Shown: positions 36,662 through 45,912, counted from the stretch's first letter. The stretch: DNA of 64,000 bases from Ancrocorticia populi (GCF_003123745.1 NZ_QETB01000003.1:326449-390448); one strand, 5' to 3'. Translations and numbers: made by a program. The notes: generated by a model not told the origin, from the sequence alone.

Positions 36662-38473
36662 CTACCAATCGATTGGGCCCAGATCCGGGCCTTCGAGTAA
36701 TCCCCACCGCATATCCACAACCGGATCCGTCTCTAGCACGAGGAGCTGATTCGCCCCGGCACGAACGTACGGCGCTGGCACGTAAAGCGTCCGTTGCGGC
36801 CCGCGCCGATTGTAGCGCCCGAGCAGATTCCCGTTGAACCACACGAGCCCGTGGCCCCACCCGCGCGTATCGAGGAAAAGATCGGCAGGTTCGTCCAGAT
36901 CAATCTCCGCGCTCACGAACGTGGGTTCCTTGATTTTTCCGACGACGGCGACATCTTCCTCGCCCTCCTGCTCCACATTCAGCGACGCGAGCACGGGAGC
37001 CAGATTATCGAGATCCAGAGGAGCGATCTCCCACTGGCCGGTCTCTTCGCCATCGAGCAGGATGGGACCTATGAGGCCCTTGTGCTCGCCGATGCGCGGG
37101 CCGTAGTTTACCCGGCCCATATCCTCTACGAGGATCTCGATGTTCTGGGCAGAACCCTCAAAGGTTATGGTCTGATCATTATCCATGCGTTCCAAGACGC
37201 CCACGCGGCGCCCATCAGCATGCACAATGGCGCGATCGCGCACTTCCGAAATGGTGAGGGTGTGGGTGCTGACGTCGTCGTCGTCGTTAAAACAACGATA
37301 GAGGGCGAACCCGCTGTACTGCCCTACGGAGTCCATCGTGAGGGACTGGCAGGGCAGCCACTCCTGCGCGAGTGCGGAGAGTGGGGCCGTGGCCGAAAAT
37401 GAGCCGGAGCGGACGGGCGCCGGACCGCGATCGGAGGGAACTTCGTCGGGGAGCTGGGTGAAGCGGCCGAGGACTTCGCGGAATGCCCAGTACTTGGGCG
37501 TGGGGTGGCCGGTTTCGTCCAGCGGTGCGTCGTAATCGTAGCTGGTGGTGAGCGGGCGGTACAGGCCCTTATCGTTGGCGCCGTTGGTCAGGCCGAAGTT
37601 GGTGCCGCCGTGGAACATGTAGAGGTTCACAGACGCGCCGGCTTCGAGAAGCGTGGCAAGCTCGAAGGCCGAGGCAGCCGGATCGGTGACGTGATGGTAT
37701 TCGCCCCAGGAATCGAACCATCCGTCCCAGAATTCGGAGCACATGAGTGGGCCGGTGGGACGCAGTTCGCGCAGCCGTGCAATGCGTTCAGCGGAACGCG
37801 AGCCGAAGGAACCGGTAGCCACCAGTTCAGGCAGCGTGCCGTCTTCGAGCATCGTGCCGGCGGGCTGATCCACGGTGGTGAGAGGGACGTCAATGCCGCA
37901 AGCGCGGGTGAGGTCCGTTAAGGCTTGGAGGTATTCGTGGTTGTTGCCATACGCGCCATATTCGTTTTCGATCTGGACAAGAATCACAGAGCCACCGCGG
38001 GTGATTTGGCGGGGCGCCACGATGTCATAGACGCGGCGGAAGTAGTTGGTGGCGGGCTCCATGAACGCGGGATCGAGCGAGCGCACCGGGGTGTGGCCGG
38101 CGGCTTCGCGATTGTTCAGGTGAGCCACGGGAGGCGCGTCGCGGAACAGCCAGCCGGGCAGGCCGCCGCCGGAAAACTCCGCGCAGATGTAGGGGCCGGG
38201 GCGCACGATGGCCTTCATGCCCTCGGCTTCGATCGCGTCGAGAAAGGCGCCAAGGTCTAGACGCCCAGAATCTTCCCAGACGCCCGGGAGAGGCTCGTGG
38301 AGGCTCCACGGCACATAAGTTTCGATTGTGTTGAGGCCCATGAGACGGGCCTTATGGATCCGATCGGCCCAATATTCCTTGGGGACACGGAAGTAATGGA
38401 TAGTTCCAGAAAGAACACGGAAAGGCTCACCATCGAGGGCGAAATCGTTTCCCGAGATCTCAAATGTTGTCAC
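36662..38473 (-). CDS. GH35 beta-galactosidase
   Basis: A 603-residue cytoplasmic enzyme with no signal peptide. Acid/base Glu is in VQIENEYGAYG and nucleophile Glu in MCSEFWDGWFDSWG; the N-terminal GTIHYFRVPKEYWADRI and IVRPGPYICAEF are classic GH35. Two jelly-roll domains complete the C-terminus (ending with NLLGRYNRRGPQRTLYVPAP). It releases terminal beta-galactose from imported oligosaccharides. It follows the binding-protein gene after an 80-nt gap with a strong hairpin, and precedes GH51 by 3 nt. Confidence 0.95.
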   Translation of the reverse strand: MTTFEISGNDFALDGEPFRVLSGTIHYFRVPKEYWADRIHKARLMGLNTIETYVPWSLHEPLPGVWEDSGRLDLGAFLDAIEAEGMKAIVRPGPYICAEFSGGGLPGWLFRDAPPVAHLNNREAAGHTPVRSLDPAFMEPATNYFRRVYDIVAPRQITRGGSVILVQIENEYGAYGNNHEYLQALTDLTRACGIDVPLTTVDQPAGTMLEDGTLPELVATGSFGSRSAERIARLRELRPTGPLMCSEFWDGWFDSWGEYHHVTDPAASAFELATLLEAGASVNLYMFHGGTNFGLTNGANDKGLYRPLTTSYDYDAPLDETGHPTPKYWAFREVLGRFTQLPDEVPSDRGPAPVRSGSFSATAPLSALAQEWLPCQSLTMDSVGQYSGFALYRCFNDDDDVSTHTLTISEVRDRAIVHADGRRVGVLERMDNDQTITFEGSAQNIEILVEDMGRVNYGPRIGEHKGLIGPILLDGEETGQWEIAPLDLDNLAPVLASLNVEQEGEEDVAVVGKIKEPTFVSAEIDLDEPADLFLDTRGWGHGLVWFNGNLLGRYNRRGPQRTLYVPAPYVRAGANQLLVLETDPVVDMRWGLLEGPDLGPIDW

Positions 38474-38503
38474 TTTCGGTGCTCCTTGGCGGTTGGGAGG
38501 GCG

Positions 38504-38544
38504 ACGAAGGCGGTGCCGCCTAGAACAAGCAACACCGCCTTCGT
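38504..38544 (-). terminator. Intercistronic hairpin after the sugar-binding protein gene
   Basis: ACGAAGGCGGTG pairs perfectly (12 bp) with 38533-38544 across a 17-nt loop, 10 nt after the binding-protein stop. No T-run follows in the minus direction. It probably gives partial termination or protects the upstream mRNA, raising binding protein over enzymes. Confidence 0.65.
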
Positions 38545-38553
38545 GCTCAGAAA

Positions 38554-39909
38554 CTACTCGTTAACGGTGAAGCCTTGGCCACTGCCGTACTCAATGAGGG
38601 AGTCCTGCCAAGCGGCGAGGCCATCATCGAGCGTGGTATCGCCCGTGTATGCCTTACCAACGGTGTCACCAAACACCGAGTTGGCGTACACCTGATAGGG
38701 CAGGTACTCCCAGCCGGTAAGAACCTCGGTCGCACCCTGAGCGAGGACCTCGTTGATGTTCTGTCCACCGAAGTATTCGGGGGCATCCGCGAGGAACTCT
38801 TCATCCTCGAGATCAGCCGTTGTGGACGGGAAGCCGCCGGACTCCAAGAAGATGTCAATGGACTCTTCGGAATTATTCAGCCACTTGAGGAAGGCTGCGG
38901 CCAGCTCGGGGTTCTCGGTCTGCTTGACAACGGCCTGAGCCGAACCGCCGTTCTCGGAGTTTGCCGCGGTGCCGTCATAGGTAGGCATCGGGGCAACGCG
39001 CCAATCACCAGCCGTGTCCTCAACACCGGAGATCAGGTTGCCGGGCATCCAAGCGCCGGTGATTAGGGAAGCGATCTTGCCTTGGTTCAAAGCCTGATAC
39101 CACTCGTTGGACCAGCCAGCGATGGGAGAAATAAGGTCATCCTTGATGAGCTCGTCCCACATGCTCGTGAACTTCTGGGTGCCCTCATCGGAGAAATCGA
39201 TGGAGACGTTCGTGCCATCCGTAGTGCTGAACGGCTGCCCGCCAGCCTGCCAGATCATCGAGGTGACGAACCCGGCGTCACCTGCGTCATGGGTGATGTA
39301 GACCGAATCGTCCCACTCGTGGATCGTCTTAGCATCCTCTGCGAATTCCTCCCACGTGGTGGGAGCCTCGTCGATGCCGGCCTCCTTGAAGATTGCCTCA
39401 TTGTAGAAGAGCGCCATCGGGCCCGAATCTTGCGGCAGCCCATAGACGGAATCCCCATCGGTTACCCCGGCCCATGGGCCGGGCGTGTACTGATCCTCCA
39501 GCTCACCGAAACCGTACTGTGAAAGGTCCAGCAGCGAATCAGTCAGCGCGAACTGGGGCACTGCGTAGTACTCAATCTGGGCCACGTCCGGCGCGCCCGA
39601 CCCGGCCTTGATCGCGTTCTGGAGCTTGGTGTACTGCTCTTCGTTGGTGCCCGCGTTAACCACGTCCACCGTCACGTTCGGGTAGGCCTCCATAAAGGCA
39701 TCGGCCTGGGCCTCGCCCGAAGGAGTCCACGTCCAGTACGTCAGCTCCCCGCCCTCTTCTAGGGCCGCTTCGAGCGCATCGCTATCCACCTCTGTGGGAG
39801 CATCTCCATTGGTATCTTCATCGTCAGAGCCGCAAGCCGCCAGCCCGAACGTTGCAAGTGCAAAAGCAGCGGTGATTGCGCTCGCCTTGCGTCCTATCTT
39901 CCTCGTCAT
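38554..39909 (-). CDS. ABC transporter sugar-binding lipoprotein
   Basis: A 451-residue extracellular solute-binding protein of the family-1 type. The signal peptide ends in the lipobox LAAC (Cys 26), followed by an acidic linker. Mature sequence has AYPNVTVDVVNAG and AGSGAPDVAQIEY near the N-terminus and ITGAWMPGNL in the middle, typical of oligosaccharide binders. GGAG close upstream supports the ATG. With the two permeases it imports the oligosaccharides cut by GH35 and GH51. No ATPase gene is present, so a shared MsiK-like ATPase elsewhere is likely. Confidence 0.93.
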   Translation of the reverse strand: MTRKIGRKASAITAAFALATFGLAACGSDDEDTNGDAPTEVDSDALEAALEEGGELTYWTWTPSGEAQADAFMEAYPNVTVDVVNAGTNEEQYTKLQNAIKAGSGAPDVAQIEYYAVPQFALTDSLLDLSQYGFGELEDQYTPGPWAGVTDGDSVYGLPQDSGPMALFYNEAIFKEAGIDEAPTTWEEFAEDAKTIHEWDDSVYITHDAGDAGFVTSMIWQAGGQPFSTTDGTNVSIDFSDEGTQKFTSMWDELIKDDLISPIAGWSNEWYQALNQGKIASLITGAWMPGNLISGVEDTAGDWRVAPMPTYDGTAANSENGGSAQAVVKQTENPELAAAFLKWLNNSEESIDIFLESGGFPSTTADLEDEEFLADAPEYFGGQNINEVLAQGATEVLTGWEYLPYQVYANSVFGDTVGKAYTGDTTLDDGLAAWQDSLIEYGSGQGFTVNE

Positions 39910-39958
39910 GATTTCTCCGCTTCGTTGTGTGAATCGAAATTGTTGTTCTTGCTTATAT

Positions 39959-39984
39959 CCACGCCAGCTTGAGGACCGGCGTGG
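39959..39984 (-). promoter_or_regulatory. Small hairpin between permease and binding-protein genes
   Basis: CCACGCC pairs with GGCGTGG at 39978-39984 across 12 nt, in the 120-nt gap between the permease stop and the lipoprotein start. It may tune expression within the operon. Evidence is only the stem. Confidence 0.35.
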
Positions 39985-40029
39985 AAGTTCTTTTGGGGTT
40001 TGGCACTTGTCCTTCTGTCCGTGCCCCCT

Positions 40030-41067
40030 TTACTGCTTAACTCCGCCCGCGCTGAGGCCTGACTCCCAGAAGCGCTGCAGCATGAGGAAGATGATGACGA
40101 TCGGGATAACCGTGACCAGCGAACCCGTCACCACCAAATTGAAGATCGGTTCGGGCGAAGAGCCCGTTGCCTGAGCGTTCCACTGGGACAGACCCACTGT
40201 CAGCGGGTACCACTTCGGATTGCTCAGCATGATCAACGGAAGGAAGTAGTTGTTCCACGTTGCCACGATCGCGAACAGCAGCACCGTGACGATTCCTGGG
40301 GCAAGCAGGCGCGAGACGATCTGGAAAAAGATCCTGAACTCGCCGGCCCCGTCCATGCGTGCCGCCTCGATGATCTCCATCGGGACCGCGTTCACCGCGT
40401 AGCTCCATATGAGGTAGAGACCGAAGGGGCTCACCAGTGACGGAAGGATAACCGCCCAAGGCGTGTTCGTGAGCCCGAGCTGGGCGAACAGGAGGAACGT
40501 GGGAACCGCGAGGGCGGTACCTGGCACGGCGATCGCACCAATCACAGTGGCGAATACCCCGCGGCGGCCAGGGAAGTTGAATTTGGCTAGGCCATAGCCG
40601 GCCAGAGTGGCTAGCAGTGTTGCGCCGCCAGCTCCCACCACCACGTACAGCAGCGTGTTTCCGAACCAACGCAGGTACACGCCGTCGCGGTAGGTGAACA
40701 GTTCCTTAATGTTGTCGAATAGGTTGAATCCGTTTCCGAACCATAGCCCGAAGGTGGAGAGCAGATCTCCCTGCGTCTTCGTTGAGTTGATGATCAGCCA
40801 GAGCAGCGGGGTCAGCGTGTAGATCGCCAAGATGATCATGAACATGAGCATCACTGGGGACTTCTTGACCTGACGGTCAGAATCACCAGCTTTGAGCTTC
40901 TTCCGCTTCTTTTCAGCAGCCGCGCGCTTCTTGGCGTGCTGGCGCTGCTCCCGAGTCATCTCGTTAGGATCGTGAGCATCTTTGGTAGCGATCACGCCGT
41001 TCGTACCTTTCGAAGTGTGGGCTGCCTGCCCTGCATGCTGCTGTGTACCGCCGTGTTTCGTAGCCAT
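40030..41067 (-). CDS. ABC sugar transporter permease (MalG-like)
   Basis: A 345-residue inner-membrane permease. The last ~270 residues hold six membrane segments and the ATPase-contact loop EIIEAARMDGAGEFRIFFQI. It carries an unusual ~75-residue cytoplasmic extension rich in Lys, Arg, Glu and His (EMTREQRQHAKKRAAAEKK) before the first segment. The ATG at 41067 shares one base with the stop of the preceding permease (TGATG), so translation is coupled. Confidence 0.92.
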   Translation of the reverse strand: MATKHGGTQQHAGQAAHTSKGTNGVIATKDAHDPNEMTREQRQHAKKRAAAEKKRKKLKAGDSDRQVKKSPVMLMFMIILAIYTLTPLLWLIINSTKTQGDLLSTFGLWFGNGFNLFDNIKELFTYRDGVYLRWFGNTLLYVVVGAGGATLLATLAGYGLAKFNFPGRRGVFATVIGAIAVPGTALAVPTFLLFAQLGLTNTPWAVILPSLVSPFGLYLIWSYAVNAVPMEIIEAARMDGAGEFRIFFQIVSRLLAPGIVTVLLFAIVATWNNYFLPLIMLSNPKWYPLTVGLSQWNAQATGSSPEPIFNLVVTGSLVTVIPIVIIFLMLQRFWESGLSAGGVKQ

Positions 41068-42008
41068 CAGTTGCCCTCCTGCTTCTGCGACCGGGCCTGA
41101 GTTGCGTAGGCGATGATCGCCGTGATCACACCCATCGCGATAGCCACCGTTGCCGAGTAGTTGTACTGGTTGCCGTTCATCGAAAGGTTGTAGGCGTACA
41201 GGTTCGGGGTGTAGTAGCTGGTGATCACGTTGGAGGCCAGCGGCTTCAACAGGTTCGGTTCGTTGAACAGCTGGAATGTACCGATAATCGAGAACATGAA
41301 GGAGATGAGGATCTGGCCCTTGATCGCCGGGATCTTGATGTACCACGCCTCTTGGAACCGCGATGCACCATCAATCTCCGCTGCCTCGTACAGCTCCGTT
41401 GGAATGGTCTTGAGGCCCGAGTACATGATGAGCATGTTGTAGCCCATGAAGGACCAGGTAAGGATGTTACCGATAGACCAAGTCATCCATGAACTGGACA
41501 GTGGCTTAAGAACATGCGAGCCAACGAAATCGTTGAAGCTTGCGGAGAGTCCGAACTGATCGCCGTAAATGAAGCCCCAGATTAGGACGGCCACAACGCC
41601 GGGAACCGCGTAGGGCAGGAAAAGCGTGATGCGGAACGTCCCACGCCCGCGCAACCTATTCGAGTCAATGGCAAGTGCGGCAAGGAGTCCCAGTCCCAGC
41701 ATGATCGGCACCTGAATGATGAAGATCCTGACCACGCGCCCGAAGCCATCCCAGAACTGATCGTCACTGAACAGCGTCAGGTAGTTCTCAAAACCAACAA
41801 ACTGGTTCCCGCCCACCAACTGCTCTTTGAACAGGCTCAGGTAGATCGCGTAGATGATTGGCGCACCCACCATGGCGAGGAACACCACCATGAAGGGCCC
41901 AACGAACATCCATCCGGTCCAGCTCCGCTTCGGTTTGGCCTTCTTCTGTTTTGAACGCGCGCCCGACGTATTGTTCGCGATCGCCGGCGTGATGGTGGCG
42001 GCTGCCAT
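41067..42008 (-). CDS. ABC sugar transporter permease (MalF/UgpA-like)
   Basis: A 313-residue permease with six membrane segments after a basic N-terminal tail (KQKKAKPKRSW). The EAA loop reads ELYEAAEIDGASRFQEAWYI. It is the first gene of the sugar operon and forms the membrane channel with the next permease. The start is followed upstream by two TTACGTAA operators and the divergent LacI gene. Confidence 0.93.
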   Translation of the reverse strand: MAAATITPAIANNTSGARSKQKKAKPKRSWTGWMFVGPFMVVFLAMVGAPIIYAIYLSLFKEQLVGGNQFVGFENYLTLFSDDQFWDGFGRVVRIFIIQVPIMLGLGLLAALAIDSNRLRGRGTFRITLFLPYAVPGVVAVLIWGFIYGDQFGLSASFNDFVGSHVLKPLSSSWMTWSIGNILTWSFMGYNMLIMYSGLKTIPTELYEAAEIDGASRFQEAWYIKIPAIKGQILISFMFSIIGTFQLFNEPNLLKPLASNVITSYYTPNLYAYNLSMNGNQYNYSATVAIAMGVITAIIAYATQARSQKQEGN

Positions 42009-42052
42009 AGGCGCTTCCCCAATTCCTGTCTCTTCGCATCAATGCGATGTTG

Positions 42053-42066
42053 TGTTTACGTAATCA
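42053..42066. promoter_or_regulatory. LacI-type operator 1 of the galactoside operon
   Basis: TGTTTACGTAATCA, a CG-centred imperfect palindrome, 45 nt before the permease start. Its core TTACGTAA is identical to that of the second site. Confidence 0.7.
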
Positions 42067-42084
42067 TCCGCAACACCGTGGGGT

Positions 42085-42098
42085 TGGTTACGTAAACA
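42085..42098. promoter_or_regulatory. LacI-type operator 2 of the galactoside operon
   Basis: TGGTTACGTAAACA, with its centre 32 bp (three helical turns) from operator 1, so both lie on one DNA face. It is close to the candidate -10 TATAGT (42110-42115) of the LacI gene, which suggests autoregulation. Confidence 0.7.
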
Positions 42099-42186
42099 TT
42101 CGTTGTGGATTATAGTTGCACCTATGAGAGCAAACGTCAAGCGCTCTCACCAATCTGACGGCGAGCTGATCGAGGAGAAGGAACTG

Positions 42187-43227
42187 ATGAGCCAAACGAA
42201 TGGCGCAAAGAAGCGACCATCAATGGGCGACGTTGCACGCCTGGCTGGAGTGTCCTCACAAACTGTCTCGCGGGTGTCCAATGGCGAACCAAACGTGACC
42301 GAGGAAAAGCGGGAGCGCGTGCGCGCCGCAATGGCCGAACTTGGCTACCGTCCCAACTCCGCCGCCCGCGCGATGCGACGCGGCGCCTTCAACACCATCG
42401 GGGTGATCTATCACAGCCTTCATCCGGTGGGTAATCACCGCACCCTCGAAGCGATCTCCGAAGCCGCCGCAGCCCAAGGCTATGCCACCACTCTCCTACC
42501 TCTCGATGCCTCGAGCCAGACGGCAGCGAACGGCGCCTTCACCCGCCTGAGCGAGATGACTGTTGATGCCGCAATCGTCATCCTCCCCTCTCACTTTATC
42601 GAGGACACCCGGCGCACAGAACTGCCCGTTGGCGTCCCGATCGTCGTGTTGGGGCCGCCCCTGATCGATGGCGCCACGTCGCTCGACTTTGACAACTCCG
42701 TTGGTACCCGCGAGGCCATCGAGCATCTCCTCAGCCTCGGTCACCAGACCGTGCATCACATCGCTGGCCCAGCCGAATCCTTCTCCGCCAACTCCCGCGA
42801 GCAGGTTTGGCGCGAGGTACTTCAAGAGAATTCCCGGCGCATTCCAGAGCCGACGCGCGGCGACTGGTCTCCCAACTCCGGTTACCTCGTCACCAAGGAG
42901 CTTCTCGAACGCGAGCGCCCCACCGCCCTCTTCGTCGCCAATGATCAGATGGCACTCGGCGCTCAGCGAGCGCTTCTGGAAGCCGGTCTCACCATTCCCG
43001 GCAACGTCTCCATCATCGGCTTCGACAACCTCGACGAAGCCGTCGCGTTTCCCACGCCGCTATCCAGCGTTGCCCAAGATTGGGAGGTCCTAGGGCGCGA
43101 CGCATTGGATGCCGCGCTTGAGGAGATTGGCGGGGGCTCTGCCCGCTCATTCACGATCCCGACGCGGTTGATTCTTCGAGATTCAACGGGGCCTGCCCCT
43201 TCCCCGGGGAGCGCGTCAGATCTTTAA
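42187..43227 (+). CDS. LacI-family regulator of the galactoside/arabinoside operon
   Basis: A 346-residue LacI/GalR protein: helix-turn-helix SMGDVARLAGVSSQTVSRVS, hinge NSAARAMRRGAFNTIGVIY and a sugar-binding domain with FVANDQMALGA and SIIGFDNLDEA. The ATG at 42187 has GGAGAAGGA just upstream; an in-frame ATG at 42124 would start almost at the transcription start and cannot be excluded. It diverges from the sugar operon and most likely binds the two sites between them, releasing them when a galactoside or arabinoside is present. Confidence 0.93.
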   Translation: MSQTNGAKKRPSMGDVARLAGVSSQTVSRVSNGEPNVTEEKRERVRAAMAELGYRPNSAARAMRRGAFNTIGVIYHSLHPVGNHRTLEAISEAAAAQGYATTLLPLDASSQTAANGAFTRLSEMTVDAAIVILPSHFIEDTRRTELPVGVPIVVLGPPLIDGATSLDFDNSVGTREAIEHLLSLGHQTVHHIAGPAESFSANSREQVWREVLQENSRRIPEPTRGDWSPNSGYLVTKELLERERPTALFVANDQMALGAQRALLEAGLTIPGNVSIIGFDNLDEAVAFPTPLSSVAQDWEVLGRDALDAALEEIGGGSARSFTIPTRLILRDSTGPAPSPGSASDL

Positions 43228-43331
43228 GTAGCTAGACTGTGCCGAATCTCTTTAGGGCCGACGACGTGTCCTCACGTACGTCCCAACCTCGGCAAGTTTG
43301 TGCAAAGGCGAGCCTTCACCGCCGTTAACTA

Positions 43332-43619
43332 CTACTTGCCATACACAATGACGTCTATGATCTGCCAAGCGAAGGACCCGAACAGCGCCAACGGCCCGCA
43401 TAACGCAAATGCGAACGCCATCCACTCACCCATCGCTGGGCGCCGCACATTGACACGTTCCTTATTCACCCGTGCTGCAGCATAGTAACCTGAGGCAACC
43501 CACGCCAAACCAATGATGACGCTCAGGCGCAGATCCAGCCGCGTGAACACGATAAGTGCAACAACGGAAAACAGAGTGGCAATCAATACTGCCAGAATCA
43601 ACCGAACGTAGCGCCCCAT
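43332..43619 (-). CDS. Small membrane protein of unknown function
   Basis: A 95-residue protein with three hydrophobic segments (about residues 4-20, 27-45 and 65-90) and a basic loop (RVNKERVNVRRP) between the second and third. I do not recognise the family. The ATG at 43619 is chosen because the hydrophobic segment begins right after it; a start at 43664 is possible. AGGA lies only 2 nt before the ATG, so translation may be weak. It is convergent with the LacI gene. Confidence 0.6.
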   Translation of the reverse strand: MGRYVRLILAVLIATLFSVVALIVFTRLDLRLSVIIGLAWVASGYYAAARVNKERVNVRRPAMGEWMAFAFALCGPLALFGSFAWQIIDVIVYGK

Positions 43620-43681
43620 ATTCCTATTATCTCTAATAAGGGCCGGTGGATGTTGGGAATACACTGTTCCGTTGCTTACCT

Positions 43682-44611
43682 CTAAGCTGGCCGCTCGATG
43701 ACCTCCTCGGCAGAGCTACCGGCAACCGAGACTGTCACGTCTGTTCCCCATGGGTCCTTTGCCGTCAGTGAGCGACCATCTGAGGAGTACGGAATGTGCA
43801 GGTGCCCTAGCCGAGCGCTCAAGGCGTCAAGATCCTCGCGCACCGGAACCGAGATCGCCACATTGCCAAGTCCAAGACTCGCAGCACGCGGCCCAGCACC
43901 GCGGCTATTCCATACGTTCATTGCCAGATGATGGTGATAGCCGCCTGCGGAGGTGAAGAGTGCACCCGGGGTCGCCGTTGTTGTAACCTCGAAGCCCAAG
44001 CCGTCCACATAGAATCTTCGGGCTGGCTCGATTGCCCCAACCTGAAGATGTACGTGCCCCACGCGGGCGGCGTCAGCCGGTTCCGAATCGGGCCGCCGTA
44101 GGGCGCCAGTATCACTAGCACGGAGATGGGTAGAGATGTATTCATTGGGGTCGAGCCAAAGAGTATCCATTTGGACCTCACCGTTAACGTAGGTCCACTG
44201 CGAGCGGGGACGATCGCGGTATAGCTCCACGCCGTTTCCCTCGGGATCGGTGAAGTAGAACGCCTCGCTGACCAGATGTTCCCCGGTCCCAACGAAGCGG
44301 GAATCGGGCTGCTGGGCTGCGCGCAGCACCACCTGAGCCAGCGAGCGTTCGTCCGGAAAGAGGAACGCCGTGTGGAAGAGCCCGGGCTGGCGCGGATCTA
44401 CGGGAGGAAGATCCGGGGTATGGATCAGGCGAACCATGGGCAGCCCGCCCCTGCCGAGAACACGTCTCACCTCGCGGCCAGCAGTCCCTTCCTCGATCGG
44501 TTCCATGCCGAATGCGCGCGAGTAGTACCCACTCATGAGCTCCAGATCGTGGACTCGCAGGGTCACTGCATCCATACGAGTAGCCGGGTTGATTATCCGT
44601 TCGTCCTGCAT
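43682..44611 (-). CDS. VOC-family ring-cleaving dioxygenase/glyoxalase-like protein (CatE type)
   Basis: A 309-residue protein of two vicinal-oxygen-chelate modules: the first begins MDAVTLRVHDLELMSGYY, the second RVGHVHLQVGAIEPARRFY. Candidate metal ligands are the His residues of FHTAFL, GHVHLQV and GGYHHHLAMN and the Glu of GVELYRDRP. Relatives are catechol-2,3-dioxygenases such as CatE, but many are of unknown substrate. The ATG at 44611 is used; ribosome-site evidence is only fair (GGAGG 10 nt away). It is the third gene after the kinase and dehydrogenase on the minus strand, although a 140-nt gap allows its own promoter. Confidence 0.82.
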   Translation of the reverse strand: MQDERIINPATRMDAVTLRVHDLELMSGYYSRAFGMEPIEEGTAGREVRRVLGRGGLPMVRLIHTPDLPPVDPRQPGLFHTAFLFPDERSLAQVVLRAAQQPDSRFVGTGEHLVSEAFYFTDPEGNGVELYRDRPRSQWTYVNGEVQMDTLWLDPNEYISTHLRASDTGALRRPDSEPADAARVGHVHLQVGAIEPARRFYVDGLGFEVTTTATPGALFTSAGGYHHHLAMNVWNSRGAGPRAASLGLGNVAISVPVREDLDALSARLGHLHIPYSSDGRSLTAKDPWGTDVTVSVAGSSAEEVIERPA

Positions 44612-44753
44612 CACCCTGGTGCCTCCACATTCTCCAGAACATTCACGCATTTTTAGTGGTCAGCGCTGGCCGAACTGAGCTCGCGCCACCACCTTCTTGA
44701 ACTAGTTTAATATGCAACTAATTCCCGGAAGTCTGGGCTGTGAGGCACGGCAC

Positions 44754-45815
44754 CTACCGATGAATCTCCCCATTGGGTAGCAAGACGGACTTGAGAGCTT
44801 CACCCGAGCGGGCGAGTTCTAATGCCCGGTTGATCTCGAAAAGTGGCAACACGTGAGTGATGAGCTGATCTGCCGGGAACCTCGGATCAATTGACAGCTC
44901 GAAAGAGCGCTGCACCTGCATAGTGTTGGAGGCATAGTGCCCGTAGATCCACAGGCCGTTGTAGTGAATGAGGTTGGTATCCAGCTCCGTCAGCGATCCC
45001 TTCGGCACTCCCCCGAAGAACACAACGGTTCCGGCCTTTCGTGCCATGAGCAGTGCCTGCTGCTGAGCAATCGTCGATGGATTCGCGGAGATTACCTTGT
45101 CTGCACCACGTCCACCGGTGAGCCGAAGTACCTCGCTCACAGCGTCAGTTTCGGCAGAGTTGACCAGCGCGTCAATCTCAAACTGCACAGTCTTATCCAG
45201 CCGCGCTTGGTTCGTGTCCGTGACGATCACCTGGGAAGCTCCGCGCATCCGCGCGAGGATAGCGAGCATGATCCCCACCGGGCCAGACCCGAGAATTGCA
45301 ACGGAATCACCCATCTTCACGTCAATATTCTCTAGGCACGCATAGGTGGACGATAGCGGCTCAGCCAGAGTTGCTCGGACCGGATCCACGCCATCCGGGA
45401 TCTCGAATGTAGCCCCGCGGTCTACTCGCTTCGAGCTGTAGGCAATGTACTGAGCAAATCCACCAGGATTGGCGGTGTACTCCTCCACCTCAGAACACTG
45501 TTCGCTGTGGCCAGACCTGCAGTTCTCGCACTTGAGGCAATGCGCCAAGGGGTACACGTAGATCCATTGACCTGGCCGATAGGCGGTAACGCCCGGCGCA
45601 ACTTCCGCCACACGCCCCACAACCTCGTGGCCGTAGATCCATGGGTACGCTCCGGAGCGGGAATCACTGGTCAGATTCCGGATGTCCGATCCGCACATTC
45701 CGATGGCGCCAACTTCCACAACAAATCCGCCATCGGGGCACTCGGGAACCTCAACCTGCTCCACCCGAATATCTCCGGGTCCGTACATTAACGCCGCGTC
45801 CATCATCTTTGCCAT
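44754..45815 (-). CDS. Zn-dependent medium-chain alcohol/polyol dehydrogenase
   Basis: A 353-residue MDR dehydrogenase. Catalytic zinc ligands are in GMCGSDI and YGHEVVGRV; the structural zinc site is CLKCENCRSGHSEQC; the NAD fold begins VAILGSGPVGIMLA, followed by VTDTNQARLDK, whose Asp suggests NAD+ use. This is the sorbitol/threonine dehydrogenase branch. It follows an FGGY kinase across a 97-nt gap with a strong hairpin, which suggests oxidation of a polyol or sugar alcohol and phosphorylation of the resulting ketose. GAGGAA upstream supports the ATG. Confidence 0.9.
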   Translation of the reverse strand: MAKMMDAALMYGPGDIRVEQVEVPECPDGGFVVEVGAIGMCGSDIRNLTSDSRSGAYPWIYGHEVVGRVAEVAPGVTAYRPGQWIYVYPLAHCLKCENCRSGHSEQCSEVEEYTANPGGFAQYIAYSSKRVDRGATFEIPDGVDPVRATLAEPLSSTYACLENIDVKMGDSVAILGSGPVGIMLAILARMRGASQVIVTDTNQARLDKTVQFEIDALVNSAETDAVSEVLRLTGGRGADKVISANPSTIAQQQALLMARKAGTVVFFGGVPKGSLTELDTNLIHYNGLWIYGHYASNTMQVQRSFELSIDPRFPADQLITHVLPLFEINRALELARSGEALKSVLLPNGEIHR

Positions 45816-45844
45816 AACACCATTCCTCTTTTCTTCAATCGTTA

Positions 45845-45890
45845 CCTCCCTAACCGGGTGCTGCGAACGGAGGGCGCCCGGTTAGGGAGG
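45845..45890 (-). terminator. 17-bp hairpin between kinase and dehydrogenase genes
   Basis: CCTCCCTAACCGGGTGC pairs with 45874-45890, all Watson-Crick except one G-T, across a 12-nt loop. The dehydrogenase start is only 30 nt beyond it and no T-run follows, so it may attenuate or process the transcript rather than end it. Confidence 0.6.
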
Positions 45891-45912
45891 CTTACATTGG
45901 TTACAGAGCTCG

